Assembly (NCBI RefSeq): GCF_014652855.1
Contig: NZ_BMZP01000022.1
Coordinates: 1 to 55,614 of the forward strand
DNA: 55,614 nucleotides
Direction of reading: 5' to 3'
Origin: Novosphingobium pokkalii
Lineage (GTDB): Bacteria; Pseudomonadota; Alphaproteobacteria; Sphingomonadales; Sphingomonadaceae
Each line of letters starts with the position of its first letter. The stretch's first letter is position 1. Position numbers and translations under genes: made by a program. The notes beneath the pieces were generated by a model that saw nothing but the letters and a program-made list of their open reading frames with translations, made no database searches and was not told where the DNA came from. Of this stretch, positions 1 to 7,757 are shown in pieces.

Positions 1-107
1 TCCGACTCCTTCGTGGTCGGACTCTACCATCGGGCGGTCACATTTCAGGGGAGCACGTCACCGCGAACGGTAAACGCTGGGATCGACTCCAGTCGAGGCT
101 AGAAAAA

Positions 108-127
108 ATGTAGTCTTGGTGCTACAT
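108..127 (+). promoter_or_regulatory. Candidate HipB operator
   Basis: Perfect inverted repeat ATGTAG-N8-CTACAT, 32 bp upstream of the hipB start. The known E. coli HipB operator is TATCC-N8-GGATA, so the 8-bp spacing matches although the arms differ. It sits where a promoter would be expected, which fits autorepression. Only one copy is present in the window. The role is inferred from position and spacing. Confidence 0.5.
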
Positions 128-158
128 ATACTGCCGATCTGTAGTGCGGAGGTGGCAA

Positions 159-494
159 ATGCCTACTCCACATACCCCTCCTGCGGCCGTGCGCCGCGCC
201 CTGCGGAAGCTCGGCGCGGATATCCATGACGCCCGCCGCCGTCGCAAGCTGCCTATGGCGGTCGTGGTGGAGCGTGCTTTCACATCCTGGTCGACCCTAC
301 AAAGGGTCGAAGCCGGCGACACCAATGTCAGCATAGGCATCTATGCCGGCGTGCTGCAGGCCCTCGGCCTGCTCGACGGACTGAGCCAAGTCGCCGACAT
401 CAGCAACGACAGCGTCGGACAGGCGTTGGCCAGCGCCGATCTGCCCAAGCACATCCATCTCAAGCGGTCATCCGGATCGTCCCGCAATGGCTGA
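159..494 (+). CDS. hipB: HipB-like XRE-family antitoxin / transcriptional regulator
   Basis: This 111-residue protein is an Xre/Cro-type helix-turn-helix protein of the HipB kind. The core runs from about residue 12 to 70 and includes LGADIHDARRRRKL, the recognition region TSWSTLQRVEAGD and a following GIYAGVLQALG helix. The ATG at 159 is preferred over GTG 144 because GGAGG lies 6 bp upstream. It overlaps the hipA start by 8 bp, the usual hipBA arrangement. In this family HipB binds and neutralises the kinase HipA and represses the operon. The partner here is broken, so HipB is left without a working toxin, at least locally. The frame itself looks intact. Confidence 0.8.
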   Translation: MPTPHTPPAAVRRALRKLGADIHDARRRRKLPMAVVVERAFTSWSTLQRVEAGDTNVSIGIYAGVLQALGLLDGLSQVADISNDSVGQALASADLPKHIHLKRSSGSSRNG

Positions 495-1346
495 CTTCGA
501 GGTTCATATCGATCTGGACGGCCGGACACGCTCAATTGGACTGGCGAGAAGCAATCGCGTCCGCGGCACGGAAACGATCCTGTTCGAATATGACGATACG
601 TGGCTCGATGACCCGGACCGCTTCTCTCTCGAGCCCGCCCTTGCTCTGACCCGCGGCGCCTTCGCCTCTCCATCGCCAAGTTCCCGAAGGAGACCGACGA
701 CTACAGCATAGAGACTTGGGAGGAGATCGCGCTGCGGCTCGCCAGTCAGGCCGGTATCGCAACTCCCGATCATGAGCTGATCGATATCGCCGGCAAGGCA
801 GTCATGCTCTCACGGCGCTTCGACCGCGATGGCGCGACCCGCATCCCGTTTCTGTCGGTGATGGCGATGATGGGCGCCAGGGATGGCGAGCGCGGCAGCT
901 ACCCGGAGATCGTCGACGCCCTCGCGCAGCACGGCGCCCAGGGAAAAACCGACGCCCATGCCCTCTACCGGCGCGTGGTCTTCAACGTCCTGATCTCGAA
1001 CGTCGATGATCACCTGCGCAATCACGGCTTCCTGTGGATGGGAAAAGCCGGATAGTCGCTCTCACCGGCCTATGACGTCAGTCCCGTTCCAACCGATCTG
1101 AAGGCACGGGTGCTCACGACGAACATCGATCTCGACGAAGGCACCTGCTCCGTCGATCTCCTGGAGGCGGCGTCGGAGTTCTTCGCACTCACGCTGCCTC
1201 AAGCGCGCATCGTCATCAAAGAAGTCGCGGCGGTGACCGCGACATGGCGCGACGCCGCCAAGGCGGTTGGCGCTCGATCGGCGGAGATCAGCCGCATGGC
1301 CAGCGCTTTCGAGCATGATGATCTCAAGCGGGCGCTGGCGTTATGA
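487..1346 (+). pseudogene. hipA: hipA, serine/threonine kinase toxin, degraded
   Basis: Three collinear pieces of a HipA kinase remain. The N-terminal piece (487 to about 660, ending ALALTRGAFAS) is joined out of frame to LSIAKFPKETDDYS (from about 664). This removes roughly 80-90 residues, including the Gly-rich segment before the IAKFP motif. The catalytic-loop region NVDDHLRNHGFLW is present. TAG at 1053-1055 then falls where GKAGWSLSPAYD is expected, a TGG to TAG change, and the frame continues SLSPAYDV to TGA at 1344-1346. Full-length HipA is over 400 residues, so this copy cannot make an active kinase. In intact HipA the substrate is glutamyl-tRNA synthetase. Confidence 0.85.
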
Positions 1347-1548
1347 CGAGGACCTTCCTGCACAGTCTCGATCCGCCAGCATCCAGCCCTGTCACGGGCG
1401 CGACCGTCGACCTCTACGTCTCGGAGATCGAGGACGCCGGTATTTGCGAAGTGTTGCAGACGCCAGGGGCTGCATATGGCGCGTGGTCCATCCTCGACGC
1501 GGTGTTGACGCCAGCCGGCGCGGGCACACCCTTCATCTTCCGAGAAGG
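1343..1548 (+). pseudogene. Unidentified 5' gene fragment
   Basis: A frame starting at ATG 1343 overlaps the hipA stop by 4 bp (ATGA), as if translationally coupled. About 65 residues can be read (MTRTFLHSLDPPAS onward) before the frame runs into the IS630 fragment. I do not recognise a family. It may be the start of a third operon gene cut by the transposase fragment, or chance coding after hipA. Confidence 0.25.
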
Positions 1549-1795
1549 TCGATTACGTGCAGGTCTGGCGCTTTGCTCATACCGAAGGGCTGAGCTTCAA
1601 AAAAAGCGTTCTGCCGGCGGAGCAGTTGAGACCGAAGATCGCGCGACGGCGCGAGCAGTGGAAGAAGTACCAGGCGCGCCCTGATCCGCGGCGCCTCATC
1701 TTCGTCGATGAGACCTGGGCCAAGACCAACATGGCGCCGTTGCGAGGCTGGGCGCCGGTAGGCCAGCGCATCCATGCCAAGGTGTCATACGGTCT
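1549..1795 (+). mobile_element. IS630-family transposase fragment
   Basis: About 80 residues of an IS630-type DDE transposase are readable in one frame: WRFAHTEGLSFKKSVLP, then RPKIARRREQWKKYQ, the IFVDETWAKTNMAPLRGW block carrying a catalytic Asp, and GQRIHAKV. Both ends are missing: there is no N-terminal helix-turn-helix, and after HAKV the frame loses similarity (the family usually continues PHG-WKTMTF). No terminal inverted repeats were found. From 1796 to 1972 I see no gene. Confidence 0.7.
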
Positions 1796-1972
1796 GGTCA
1801 TCGCTGCCGGCCTCCGAATCCCAGCCAACAGTTTGAATCACAAAATTACCCGCTCGGGAATCCCAGACGATTCACTCAAACGTCATCACGCTCAAATGAC
1901 CTGGCGGCTCTCACGGGGATGCGAAAACGCAGAGACTTGTGCAGTCCGTTCCGGCCAAAGTCGGGGCGCGGA

Positions 1973-2533
1973 CTATCCCGCAGTCCGGGACGACCATTCC
2001 TCCGCCAGAAGCCCGTAAATCAGAGAATCCCGAACGCCGATATGCGTCTGCCATTCGGCCCGCAGGCGCCCCTCCAGCGTGAAGCCGAGCCTCGTCAACA
2101 GCGCGATCGACGGCTGGTTGTCCGGATCGGTATCGGCGAAAATGCGCCGTTGTCCCTCGGCGAATAATTGGTCGATCAGCATGGCAACAGCTTCGCGCGC
2201 ATACCCATGCCCCTGTGCTTCGCGCGCAAGCAGATAGCCGATCTCGGAAACACCTTCGCGTTTCTGGCCTGCTGCCACGAAGCCTACGGCAAGCTCTTCA
2301 CCTGACAGTACGATCGCCCATGAACGCCAGTTCGATTGATCGTCGTTGGTGAAATACTCCCGCAGGTCCTCGACATACTCAAAGGGTGCGCGAGACCACC
2401 ACCGCATCATCTCTGGATCGGCCATCGTTAAAAATAAGGCGTCAGCGTCGGACGGACGGCGTGGGCGCAGTGTCAGGCGATGCGGCTTCGACGTGTCGCC
2501 GATCAAAGTCAGTGCTGCTTGTGGGAATGCCAT
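1973..2533 (-). CDS. GNAT-family N-acetyltransferase (RimJ/RimL-like)
   Basis: This 186-residue protein has the GNAT fold of the RimJ/RimL subgroup, which transfers acetyl from acetyl-CoA to amines such as protein N-termini or small molecules. Visible features are the N-terminal strand RLTLRPRRPSDADALF, the central SEIGYLLAREAQGHGYAREA segment carrying the acetyl-CoA pyrophosphate loop (Q-G-H-G-Y-A), and the C-terminal NQPSIALLTRLGFTLEGRLR strand-helix-strand. The length is typical. It starts 3 bp from the stop of an upstream LysR remnant on the same strand, so the two probably once formed a regulator-enzyme pair. The substrate cannot be told from sequence. Confidence 0.85.
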   Translation of the reverse strand: MAFPQAALTLIGDTSKPHRLTLRPRRPSDADALFLTMADPEMMRWWSRAPFEYVEDLREYFTNDDQSNWRSWAIVLSGEELAVGFVAAGQKREGVSEIGYLLAREAQGHGYAREAVAMLIDQLFAEGQRRIFADTDPDNQPSIALLTRLGFTLEGRLRAEWQTHIGVRDSLIYGLLAEEWSSRTAG

Positions 2534-2535
2534 TC

Positions 2536-2755
2536 TTACTTTCTTTCCGAATGCGTATGCGGTGCAAGACGACTAGACTCGATCAGGCTTGGCAGCTCAC
2601 GCTCGAACAAGGTCGCCAGCGTCCGGACGCGAGAAGGTGTCGGTCGGAACACTGAATAAAGAAGATGAAGTCAAAGCCGGTCAACTCGAAGTCCGGCAGG
2701 ATGCGCCTGAGGCGCCCGGCGCCGACGTCAGTCGGGCATCGTCGGCAAAGGCTGT
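2536..2755 (-). pseudogene. LysR-family regulator, C-terminal remnant with frameshift
   Basis: Read on the minus strand, PTDVGAGRLRRILPDFEL, FDFIFFIQ and SDRHLLAS match the end of a LysR effector-binding domain. Around base 2625 the frame changes and continues VRTLATLFERELPSLIE to a stop at 2536-2538. The two frames together rebuild a normal LysR C-terminus, so a single-base indel is the likely lesion. The DNA-binding half is absent. It precedes the GNAT gene. Confidence 0.6.
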
Positions 2756-2817
2756 GCGTTGCCCCAATAATGTGCTCCTGAATTGCAACGGATGTCGGCC
2801 GCGATGACGACTTATGT

Positions 2818-3684
2818 TCAGCGAAAGTGAGCACATATGTGATCAGCGAAGGCGCGCACCCTTGGCACCATGTCTGCTCGATGTGGAAACGTTAGATTGA
2901 GCCGCGTCGGGCGGAGCCCCGCGCGCGGGAGGAGCGGTTCGGCCTTGCCGGTCATAACGGCATCCTGGCACAATCCCTGCGGCAATATAGCGACACCAAA
3001 GCCATTCAACATCAGATCCCGGGCCAAGGCATGGCTATCGACCTCGATCGCACCGGCAGGCAGGGAAACACCACCAAGCACATGCCTTTCCAGATATCCG
3101 CGCAAGACTGGTTGCGGAGAGATGAAATCCTCCACCTCGCTGATATTTTCCGGCTGCCCCTTTCGCTCCAGCCACGATGTGCTCGCATAAAAAGCCCATT
3201 CGATGTCGAGCAACCGTCGTTCGATTGCAGTCTGGGCAGGATTCACGCCGACTCTGACCGCAATGTCGATGTTGTCCTCGACAAGATCCATCACGGCATT
3301 TGTCGACATGATCTGGAAGCGGACTGCCGTGTGGGCCTGCGTGAAGCTGGTGATTGCGCTCGCCAGCAACGCGGTGGGGAAGTCCGCCGGGACGGTCAGC
3401 CTGATCAGACCGCCCAGTACGCCATCTCCCGCTTGCAGGTCATCAAGCGTTCGGACGAGAACATCTACCGGACCCGACGCCTTGTCATAGAGGCGCTGCC
3501 CCTCGTCCGTCAGGGCAAGGGAACGGGTCGAGCGCTTGAGCAACCGAACCCCTAACGTTTCTTCGAGCGCCCTGACCTGAAGGCTCACCGTCGAACGCGG
3601 CGTGCCCGTGCGCCGGGCCGCTGCGGTAAACCCGCCAGCACGAACCACTTCTACAAAGGTCTGGATCGGATCAAGCTTCATCAT
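2818..3684 (-). CDS. LysR-family transcriptional regulator
   Basis: This 288-residue protein has LysR-type architecture. The winged helix-turn-helix (about residues 2-62) contains FVEVVRAGGFTAAARRTG and STVSLQVRALEETLGVRLL, followed by RSTRSLALTDEG. The effector-binding domain (about 90-285) includes RLTVPADFPTALLA, the DIAVRVG strand and GFGVAILPQ. The start is one of two adjacent ATGs (3684 or 3681); upstream ATGs would add a sequence unlike LysR N-termini. It is transcribed divergently from the cupin gene at 3780 across about 95 bp, the usual LysR/target layout, so the cupin gene is the likely target. The inducer is unknown. Confidence 0.9.
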   Translation of the reverse strand: MMKLDPIQTFVEVVRAGGFTAAARRTGTPRSTVSLQVRALEETLGVRLLKRSTRSLALTDEGQRLYDKASGPVDVLVRTLDDLQAGDGVLGGLIRLTVPADFPTALLASAITSFTQAHTAVRFQIMSTNAVMDLVEDNIDIAVRVGVNPAQTAIERRLLDIEWAFYASTSWLERKGQPENISEVEDFISPQPVLRGYLERHVLGGVSLPAGAIEVDSHALARDLMLNGFGVAILPQGLCQDAVMTGKAEPLLPRAGLRPTRLNLTFPHRADMVPRVRAFADHICAHFR

Positions 3685-3779
3685 TGTCCAGAATAGTAGA
3701 TGATGATGGCATAACTTGTCAGATAATCGTGCTTGCTCTGATGGGATACCGTGGGTCCGGATCATAAGGAGACCACATC

Positions 3780-4241
3780 ATGGACATCACCCCTCATCCC
3801 ACTTCGCCTGCAAGCGGCGTACTCTCCTCTCACGCAACCGCACGCTTCTCGGGTATCGATGCCGAAATCCTGCTCGGTGGTGAAGCAGCTCCCATGACCG
3901 TCATGGCGATGACGGTCCAACCGGATCAGGGCGCACCGGCGCACATTTCGTTTGAGGAGGATAAGGTCTTCTGCATCAGCGAAGGGCGGTTGCTGTTCCT
4001 GATCGGCGCGCAGAAGATTGAGGTAAAGGCGGGAGATCGGCTCTTCGTTGCCAAAGGCGTCACCCATGGCTTTTCCGCGATGGGAGGCGTGGCGCGCGTG
4101 ATGTTGGTATCGACACCCGCACGCCATGACCGCTTTTTCCAGGCCATGGATGCTCTGCCGGTTCCGCATGACCTCAACGACGTCCAGTCCGTCTGTGAAA
4201 CATTTGGCCAGGCCATTGTTGGCCCCGTTGTGTCCTCGTAA
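3780..4241 (+). CDS. Cupin-domain protein
   Basis: This 153-residue protein has a single cupin beta-barrel. Metal-site motif 1 is degenerate around GAPAHISFEEDKVFCISEGRL, giving one His and acidic residues. Motif 2 is near VKAGDRLFVAKGVTHGF, with His in THGF. AAGGAG lies 8 bp upstream of the ATG. The gene is divergent from a LysR regulator and is its probable target. Small cupins of this kind often act on quinones, aromatic acids or other small oxygenated compounds, but the reaction cannot be assigned. The DRFFQAMD segment in the C-terminal part is common in LysR-linked cupins. Confidence 0.8.
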   Translation: MDITPHPTSPASGVLSSHATARFSGIDAEILLGGEAAPMTVMAMTVQPDQGAPAHISFEEDKVFCISEGRLLFLIGAQKIEVKAGDRLFVAKGVTHGFSAMGGVARVMLVSTPARHDRFFQAMDALPVPHDLNDVQSVCETFGQAIVGPVVSS

Positions 4242-4280
4242 AGTCTACTGGCACAGGGAATGAAAGGGCGGCGACCGGCG

Positions 4281-5213
4281 TCACCCTTTGGCCCTGCGCC
4301 ATGGCCAGGTTCCTTCAGCCGACGATTGGCATGCCATCACGTTGCAGATCGCGTCGATGGTCCGTTCTTCAACGTCTCGTGGCAAATCATGACCCATGCC
4401 CACGATCGGTAGGTAAACCGCGTTCGGTATGGAGTGCGCCGTATCCTGACCGCAGGCGGGCGGGATCAATGGATCATCGACGCCGTGGATGACGAGTGTC
4501 GGGACCGTGATGTTTGCGAGGCGTGCTCGCCGGTCTCCAGCCACCGCCATGGCAGCGATCTGCCGCGCAGTGCCTCCCGGATCGTAGCTACGCCTTACTT
4601 CATCAAGGAGAATGGCGCGATGGGCCTCTTCATCGAAGGGATAACCCGTCCCGGCGATTCTGCGCGCGAACGCGAGGCGCACCGCGAGAAAGCCTTCCGG
4701 ATCGATCATAGGATCAGGCGCAGGGCGCATCATCATCGCCATGACATCGGGTGCCGCCTGCGGCAGGACCGGATTGCCGGTGCTCGACATGATCGACGTC
4801 AGCGAAAGGACCCGATCCGCATGTTCGCTCGCGAGAACCTGCGCGATCATTCCCCCCATTGAGCGCCCGACGACATGGGCCTTGGCAATCCCGAGCGCAT
4901 CAAGCAGGCCGATCGCATCCGCTGCCATGTCGTCAAGCGTATACGGCACATCAGGTCTGCGCCCGGCCATCAGGGCAGTTGCGAGCGCACCGAAATCCGG
5001 CGCGGGCGAGGCGCTGAAATGCGTCGAGTGGCCCGCATCGCGGTTGTCGAAACGGATCACGCGATAGCCTCGTGCGGCCAGCCCTGTACAGAAAGGCTCG
5101 GGCCAGCGGATCATCTGCGTTCCAAGCCCCGAAATCAGCAGGATCGTTTCCGCATCGGCATGGCCGAAACTGTCCCACGCGAGCTCGATGCCATTGGCCT
5201 TTGCAATATTCAT
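4281..5213 (-). CDS. Alpha/beta-fold hydrolase
   Basis: This 310-residue hydrolase belongs to the alpha/beta superfamily. The oxyanion region is ILLISGLGTQMIRWP and the nucleophile elbow is GRSMGG (Ser). The catalytic Asp is probably in VIHGVDDPLIPP and the His in VGMGHDLP. The ATG at 5213 gives the expected N-terminus (MNIAKANGIELAWDSFG) and overlaps the stop of the preceding DUF1330-like gene by 4 bp, so the two are co-transcribed and probably translationally coupled. The substrate is unknown; haloperoxidase/esterase-like members have this layout. It is the last gene of a three-gene minus-strand operon. Confidence 0.85.
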   Translation of the reverse strand: MNIAKANGIELAWDSFGHADAETILLISGLGTQMIRWPEPFCTGLAARGYRVIRFDNRDAGHSTHFSASPAPDFGALATALMAGRRPDVPYTLDDMAADAIGLLDALGIAKAHVVGRSMGGMIAQVLASEHADRVLSLTSIMSSTGNPVLPQAAPDVMAMMMRPAPDPMIDPEGFLAVRLAFARRIAGTGYPFDEEAHRAILLDEVRRSYDPGGTARQIAAMAVAGDRRARLANITVPTLVIHGVDDPLIPPACGQDTAHSIPNAVYLPIVGMGHDLPRDVEERTIDAICNVMACQSSAEGTWPWRRAKG

Positions 5214-5665
5214 GGCCTCGCTCCTGCGGCGGGTAGCGCCATTTCGGACAATGGCAGAAGCCTGGAATCCATCACCGCCGCCGTGCGGTGACCAAGTCCA
5301 GCGAGATAGCCCTTGTGGCTGGCGAAGGAGAGGAAGGACGCAGCACTGGCCTGCCTGACCATCATCGCCAGATCCCAATCTTCATCGGCCGGTCCGATCA
5401 GGAAGGGACCGCCATGGCCGAGAAAGAGGAGATCGCCGCCGGTTTCTCGTAAGAAGGGCAGCGTGTGCTCGACATAGATATTGAAAGCCTCAGCACCGCT
5501 GATCGGCCTGGCAGGTGCCAGCTCAGGGTGGTCCGAATAATCAGCGACAGCCCTGAAGCGCAGCAGGTTGAGCATCACGACGGGACCGGCAAGGTTGCGC
5601 TGTACGAACCTGCGGCCAGCCTCCTGTGTCGGTTCCAGGTAGGAAATGGGGTCGGCTCTGGTCAT
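5210..5665 (-). CDS. DUF1330-like dimeric alpha/beta-barrel protein
   Basis: This 151-residue protein resembles DUF1330/ferredoxin-like dimeric barrel proteins: GPVVMLNLLRFR strand, GAEAFNIYVEHTLPF helix, GGDLLFLGHGGPFLIGP strand and DWDLAMMVRQASAASFLSF. ATG 5665 is chosen because it brings the conserved part close to the N-terminus; the longer frame has no family similarity. It lies 22 bp after the DUF2239 gene and overlaps the hydrolase by 4 bp. No catalytic role is established for the family. Confidence 0.7.
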   Translation of the reverse strand: MTRADPISYLEPTQEAGRRFVQRNLAGPVVMLNLLRFRAVADYSDHPELAPARPISGAEAFNIYVEHTLPFLRETGGDLLFLGHGGPFLIGPADEDWDLAMMVRQASAASFLSFASHKGYLAGLGHRTAAVMDSRLLPLSEMALPAAGARP

Positions 5666-5687
5666 CGGTGTTCCGTTGAATGGCGGG

Positions 5688-6329
5688 TTAAGCGCTTTGG
5701 TTCTCGCCCGCGCCGAAGGCGAGACGCAGCGCATGGGTGCGGATGTCGTCAGGCCAAGTAGCGATCTGTTGTTCCAATGATGTCCGATCGTCAGCGAAGA
5801 GGGCCCGGGTCGCGTCTTCGTAACCGGGCATATCTCCCGCGATCGCCTGCATGAACTGGTACGCGGCCTCTTGCGCCGCCCGCCTCTGCTGGCGGGGGTT
5901 CATCGTTTTGCGCGCTTCGTCGACGAGACGCCTCAGCGTCGCCGACGCCCCGCCGGGCTGGTTCGTCAGCCAGTCCCACTGCCGGGGCAGCAAGGTCACC
6001 TCGCGCGCGACGACCCCCAATTTCGGTCGGCCTCGGGTTTTCTGGCTCTGGGCTTCATCCAATCCCGTCGGGTCGGACGACGAGTCAGTTTTGGGGCGAT
6101 AGCGCCCCGCATAGGTCGTGGGGGGCTGGGAAATCCGTTCGAGAATATCGGCATCGCTGCCACGCAGGTCGAGATCGACGATGCGACCCGTTGCGTCGTC
6201 GAAAACGAGAACCACGTCCGCCAGGCCGGTCGATTGCCGAACGGCCTGGGCCACATCAGGAAGGAGACCTGAGAGCAGCAATCGATGCCCGACAAATGCC
6301 GTGCAGGTCTTGAGAGTGGGATCGGACAT
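5688..6329 (-). CDS. DUF2239 family protein
   Basis: This 213-residue protein is recognisable as DUF2239: the N-terminal CTAFVGHRLLLSG, DVVLVFDDATGRIVDLDLRG, the linker RGRPKLGVVAREVTLLPRQWDWL, then ASATLRRLVDEARK and the C-terminal AYQFMQAIAGDMPGYEDATR. The family has no known biochemical role. ATG 6329 fits the conserved start. It is the first gene of an operon with the DUF1330-like protein and the alpha/beta hydrolase. A pair of ACCCGG repeats lies just upstream. Confidence 0.85.
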   Translation of the reverse strand: MSDPTLKTCTAFVGHRLLLSGLLPDVAQAVRQSTGLADVVLVFDDATGRIVDLDLRGSDADILERISQPPTTYAGRYRPKTDSSSDPTGLDEAQSQKTRGRPKLGVVAREVTLLPRQWDWLTNQPGGASATLRRLVDEARKTMNPRQQRRAAQEAAYQFMQAIAGDMPGYEDATRALFADDRTSLEQQIATWPDDIRTHALRLAFGAGENQSA

Positions 6330-6357
6330 GGGGTGCTCACTTATGGATCGCCCAATT

Positions 6358-6400
6358 AATACCCGGATAAAATTTACTGTCAATTACACCCGGGTAGAAA
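6358..6400. promoter_or_regulatory. Paired ACCCGG repeats, candidate operator
   Basis: Two related AT-flanked sites read AATACCCGGATAAAAT (from 6358) and TTACACCCGGGTAGAAAT (from 6384), 27 bp apart. The second has the perfect palindrome ACCCGGGT at 6388-6395. They lie 30-70 bp upstream of the DUF2239 start and may bind a repressor of that operon. From 6401 to 6609 nothing else is visible. Confidence 0.4.
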
Positions 6401-6609
6401 TATGCACTTCCCGTCGATCGCCCGTGGCCCAGGCGCTCATTGAGTCTCCAGATCAAGCATGGAACGGGAATGGCTTGGCAAGGGGATATGCCACAAGGAA
6501 ACCCGCCGATGTGTACGCCATAGCCCGAAAGGACCGCACGGCACTTCAACGAGACTTCCCGTATCGACATCTATCGCCCTCAATCGCGTCAGCGAGCAAG
6601 GGGAAATGG

Positions 6610-6894
6610 ATGACTCGAGTCGAACAGCTGAAAATTCGCCGGACAATCCGACGCCAACACCTGCGCGAAATGGTTCCGCTTGCCGACAGCTCCACCTATG
6701 AGATGGAGCAACGTGGCGAATTCCCGCGACGGTTTGCCCTATCTCCGCGCTGCATCGTCTGGGACTTGGCGGAGGTCGAAGCCTGGCTGATAGCACGGCG
6801 GGCCGCTCCAATCCGCCGGGCAAAACATCCCGACGTATCAAAACGGAAGTCGCGACCGATCAAAGAGCGGGATCAAGCGCGACCAGCGACATAG
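6610..6894 (+). CDS. AlpA-family prophage/island regulatory protein
   Basis: This 94-residue protein matches the AlpA/MerR-like excisionase-type DNA-binding fold: LREMVPLADSSTYEMEQRGEFPRRFALSPRCIVW, then DLAEVEAWLIARR, followed by a basic tail. ATG 6610 is preceded by AGGGG. AlpA proteins control integrase expression or excision in P4-like islands. The gene converges on the integrase and overlaps its 3' end by about 35 bp. It appears intact although the integrase is broken. Confidence 0.75.
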   Translation: MTRVEQLKIRRTIRRQHLREMVPLADSSTYEMEQRGEFPRRFALSPRCIVWDLAEVEAWLIARRAAPIRRAKHPDVSKRKSRPIKERDQARPAT

Positions 6895-7450
6895 TCGGTG
6901 GCAAAAGAGTGGGGACATGCGTCCGGCCAGCAATCCACGCGTCGATCATGTCCGCCCACTCCTGCATCACATGACGACGCTGAACTTCGTACTCCGCTTT
7001 GTTGTAGACGCCGCGCGACGATCGGCCGTTTTCGTGCGCTAAGCATTTCTCGATCCCATCACGGTTGAAGCCCAACTCATTCAGCAGAGTCGATCCAGTC
7101 CGCCGCAGATCGTGAACCGTGAATGGTTCGAGCGGCAGCCCATCCTGTTTGGCCTGCTCCACAACCGAATAGGTGACACGGTTGAACGTCGCGCGGGACA
7201 TTGGAGCATCGGCGTCGTACCGGGAAGGCGGTAAATAAGGTGAGTTACCGGCGCACGTCTTGAGCGCGATCATGATATCCAGTGTTTGGCGACACAGATA
7301 GACGTTATGCGCCTTCGACCGCTTCATTCGCTCCTTGGGAATCGTTCAAACGGTGTTCCCGAAGTCGACTTCATACATGCCGTCGCGGTCCGTCACCTTG
7401 TACATTTTCTCTTTAGGCTTCAGCGCCTTGATGGCGGCGTCCGTCAACAT
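6860..7450 (-). pseudogene. P4-type tyrosine integrase with internal deletion and nonsense codon
   Basis: The N-terminus of a P4-type integrase is present (start at 7450; MLTDAAIKALKPKEKMYKV, then TDRDGMYEV) and joins directly, in frame, to the catalytic domain. About 200 residues are missing, including the arm-binding remainder, the core-binding domain and the first catalytic Arg region. TGA at 7346-7348 falls where TIPKERMK is normally preceded by Trp, a TGG to TGA change. Downstream the frame keeps FTVHDLRRTGSTLL (His and Arg of the active site), KCLAHENGRSSRGVYN (His; Tyr nucleophile). The enzyme cannot be functional. Confidence 0.85.
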
Positions 7451-7466
7451 GCTGTGTCACCTCCAA

Positions 7467-7578
7467 AAAGTACCGTCACGCGGTTTTTTGGCGGTCTCGT
7501 CGGCAAAGTCTGCGTATTGTCAGCAGCTTAGCGTCAAAAAAGTACCGTCAGGAGCCTCATTTCCCTTGACGGTACTTT
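7467..7578. repeat. Three copies of a 12-bp repeat upstream of the integrase
   Basis: AAAGTACCGTCA occurs at 7467-7478 and 7539-7550, and its exact reverse complement TGACGGTACTTT at 7567-7578. The last two form a perfect 12-bp inverted repeat around a 16-bp loop. They lie just upstream of the integrase start, between it and guaA, where integrase arm sites or excisionase operators would be. The rest of 7579-7742 shows no gene. Confidence 0.65.
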
Positions 7579-7742
7579 CAAATTTCGTCGCGATCAATAT
7601 GGCCAAGGCCCGTCAGCGGGGCCGACGGCCGCCATCTCTGCCCACAGATAGGCATCGATAGATGCTGACAGGAATATTTATTTTTATCAGTGGGTTGGGT
7701 CGTGCATTGGCGGGGTTTTGGATATGCCCGGAGGGGCAAAAA

Positions 7743-7757
7743 TCATTCCCACTCGAT
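7743..7757. other. Probable attachment site in the guaA 3' end
   Basis: The last codons of guaA (encoding IEWE and stop) form the junction between island and core. The guaA 3' end is a known integration target for genomic islands carrying tyrosine integrases. The second att copy was not found in the window and would lie beyond base 1. The assignment rests on the position of the integrase remnant and the change in gene content. Confidence 0.5.
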
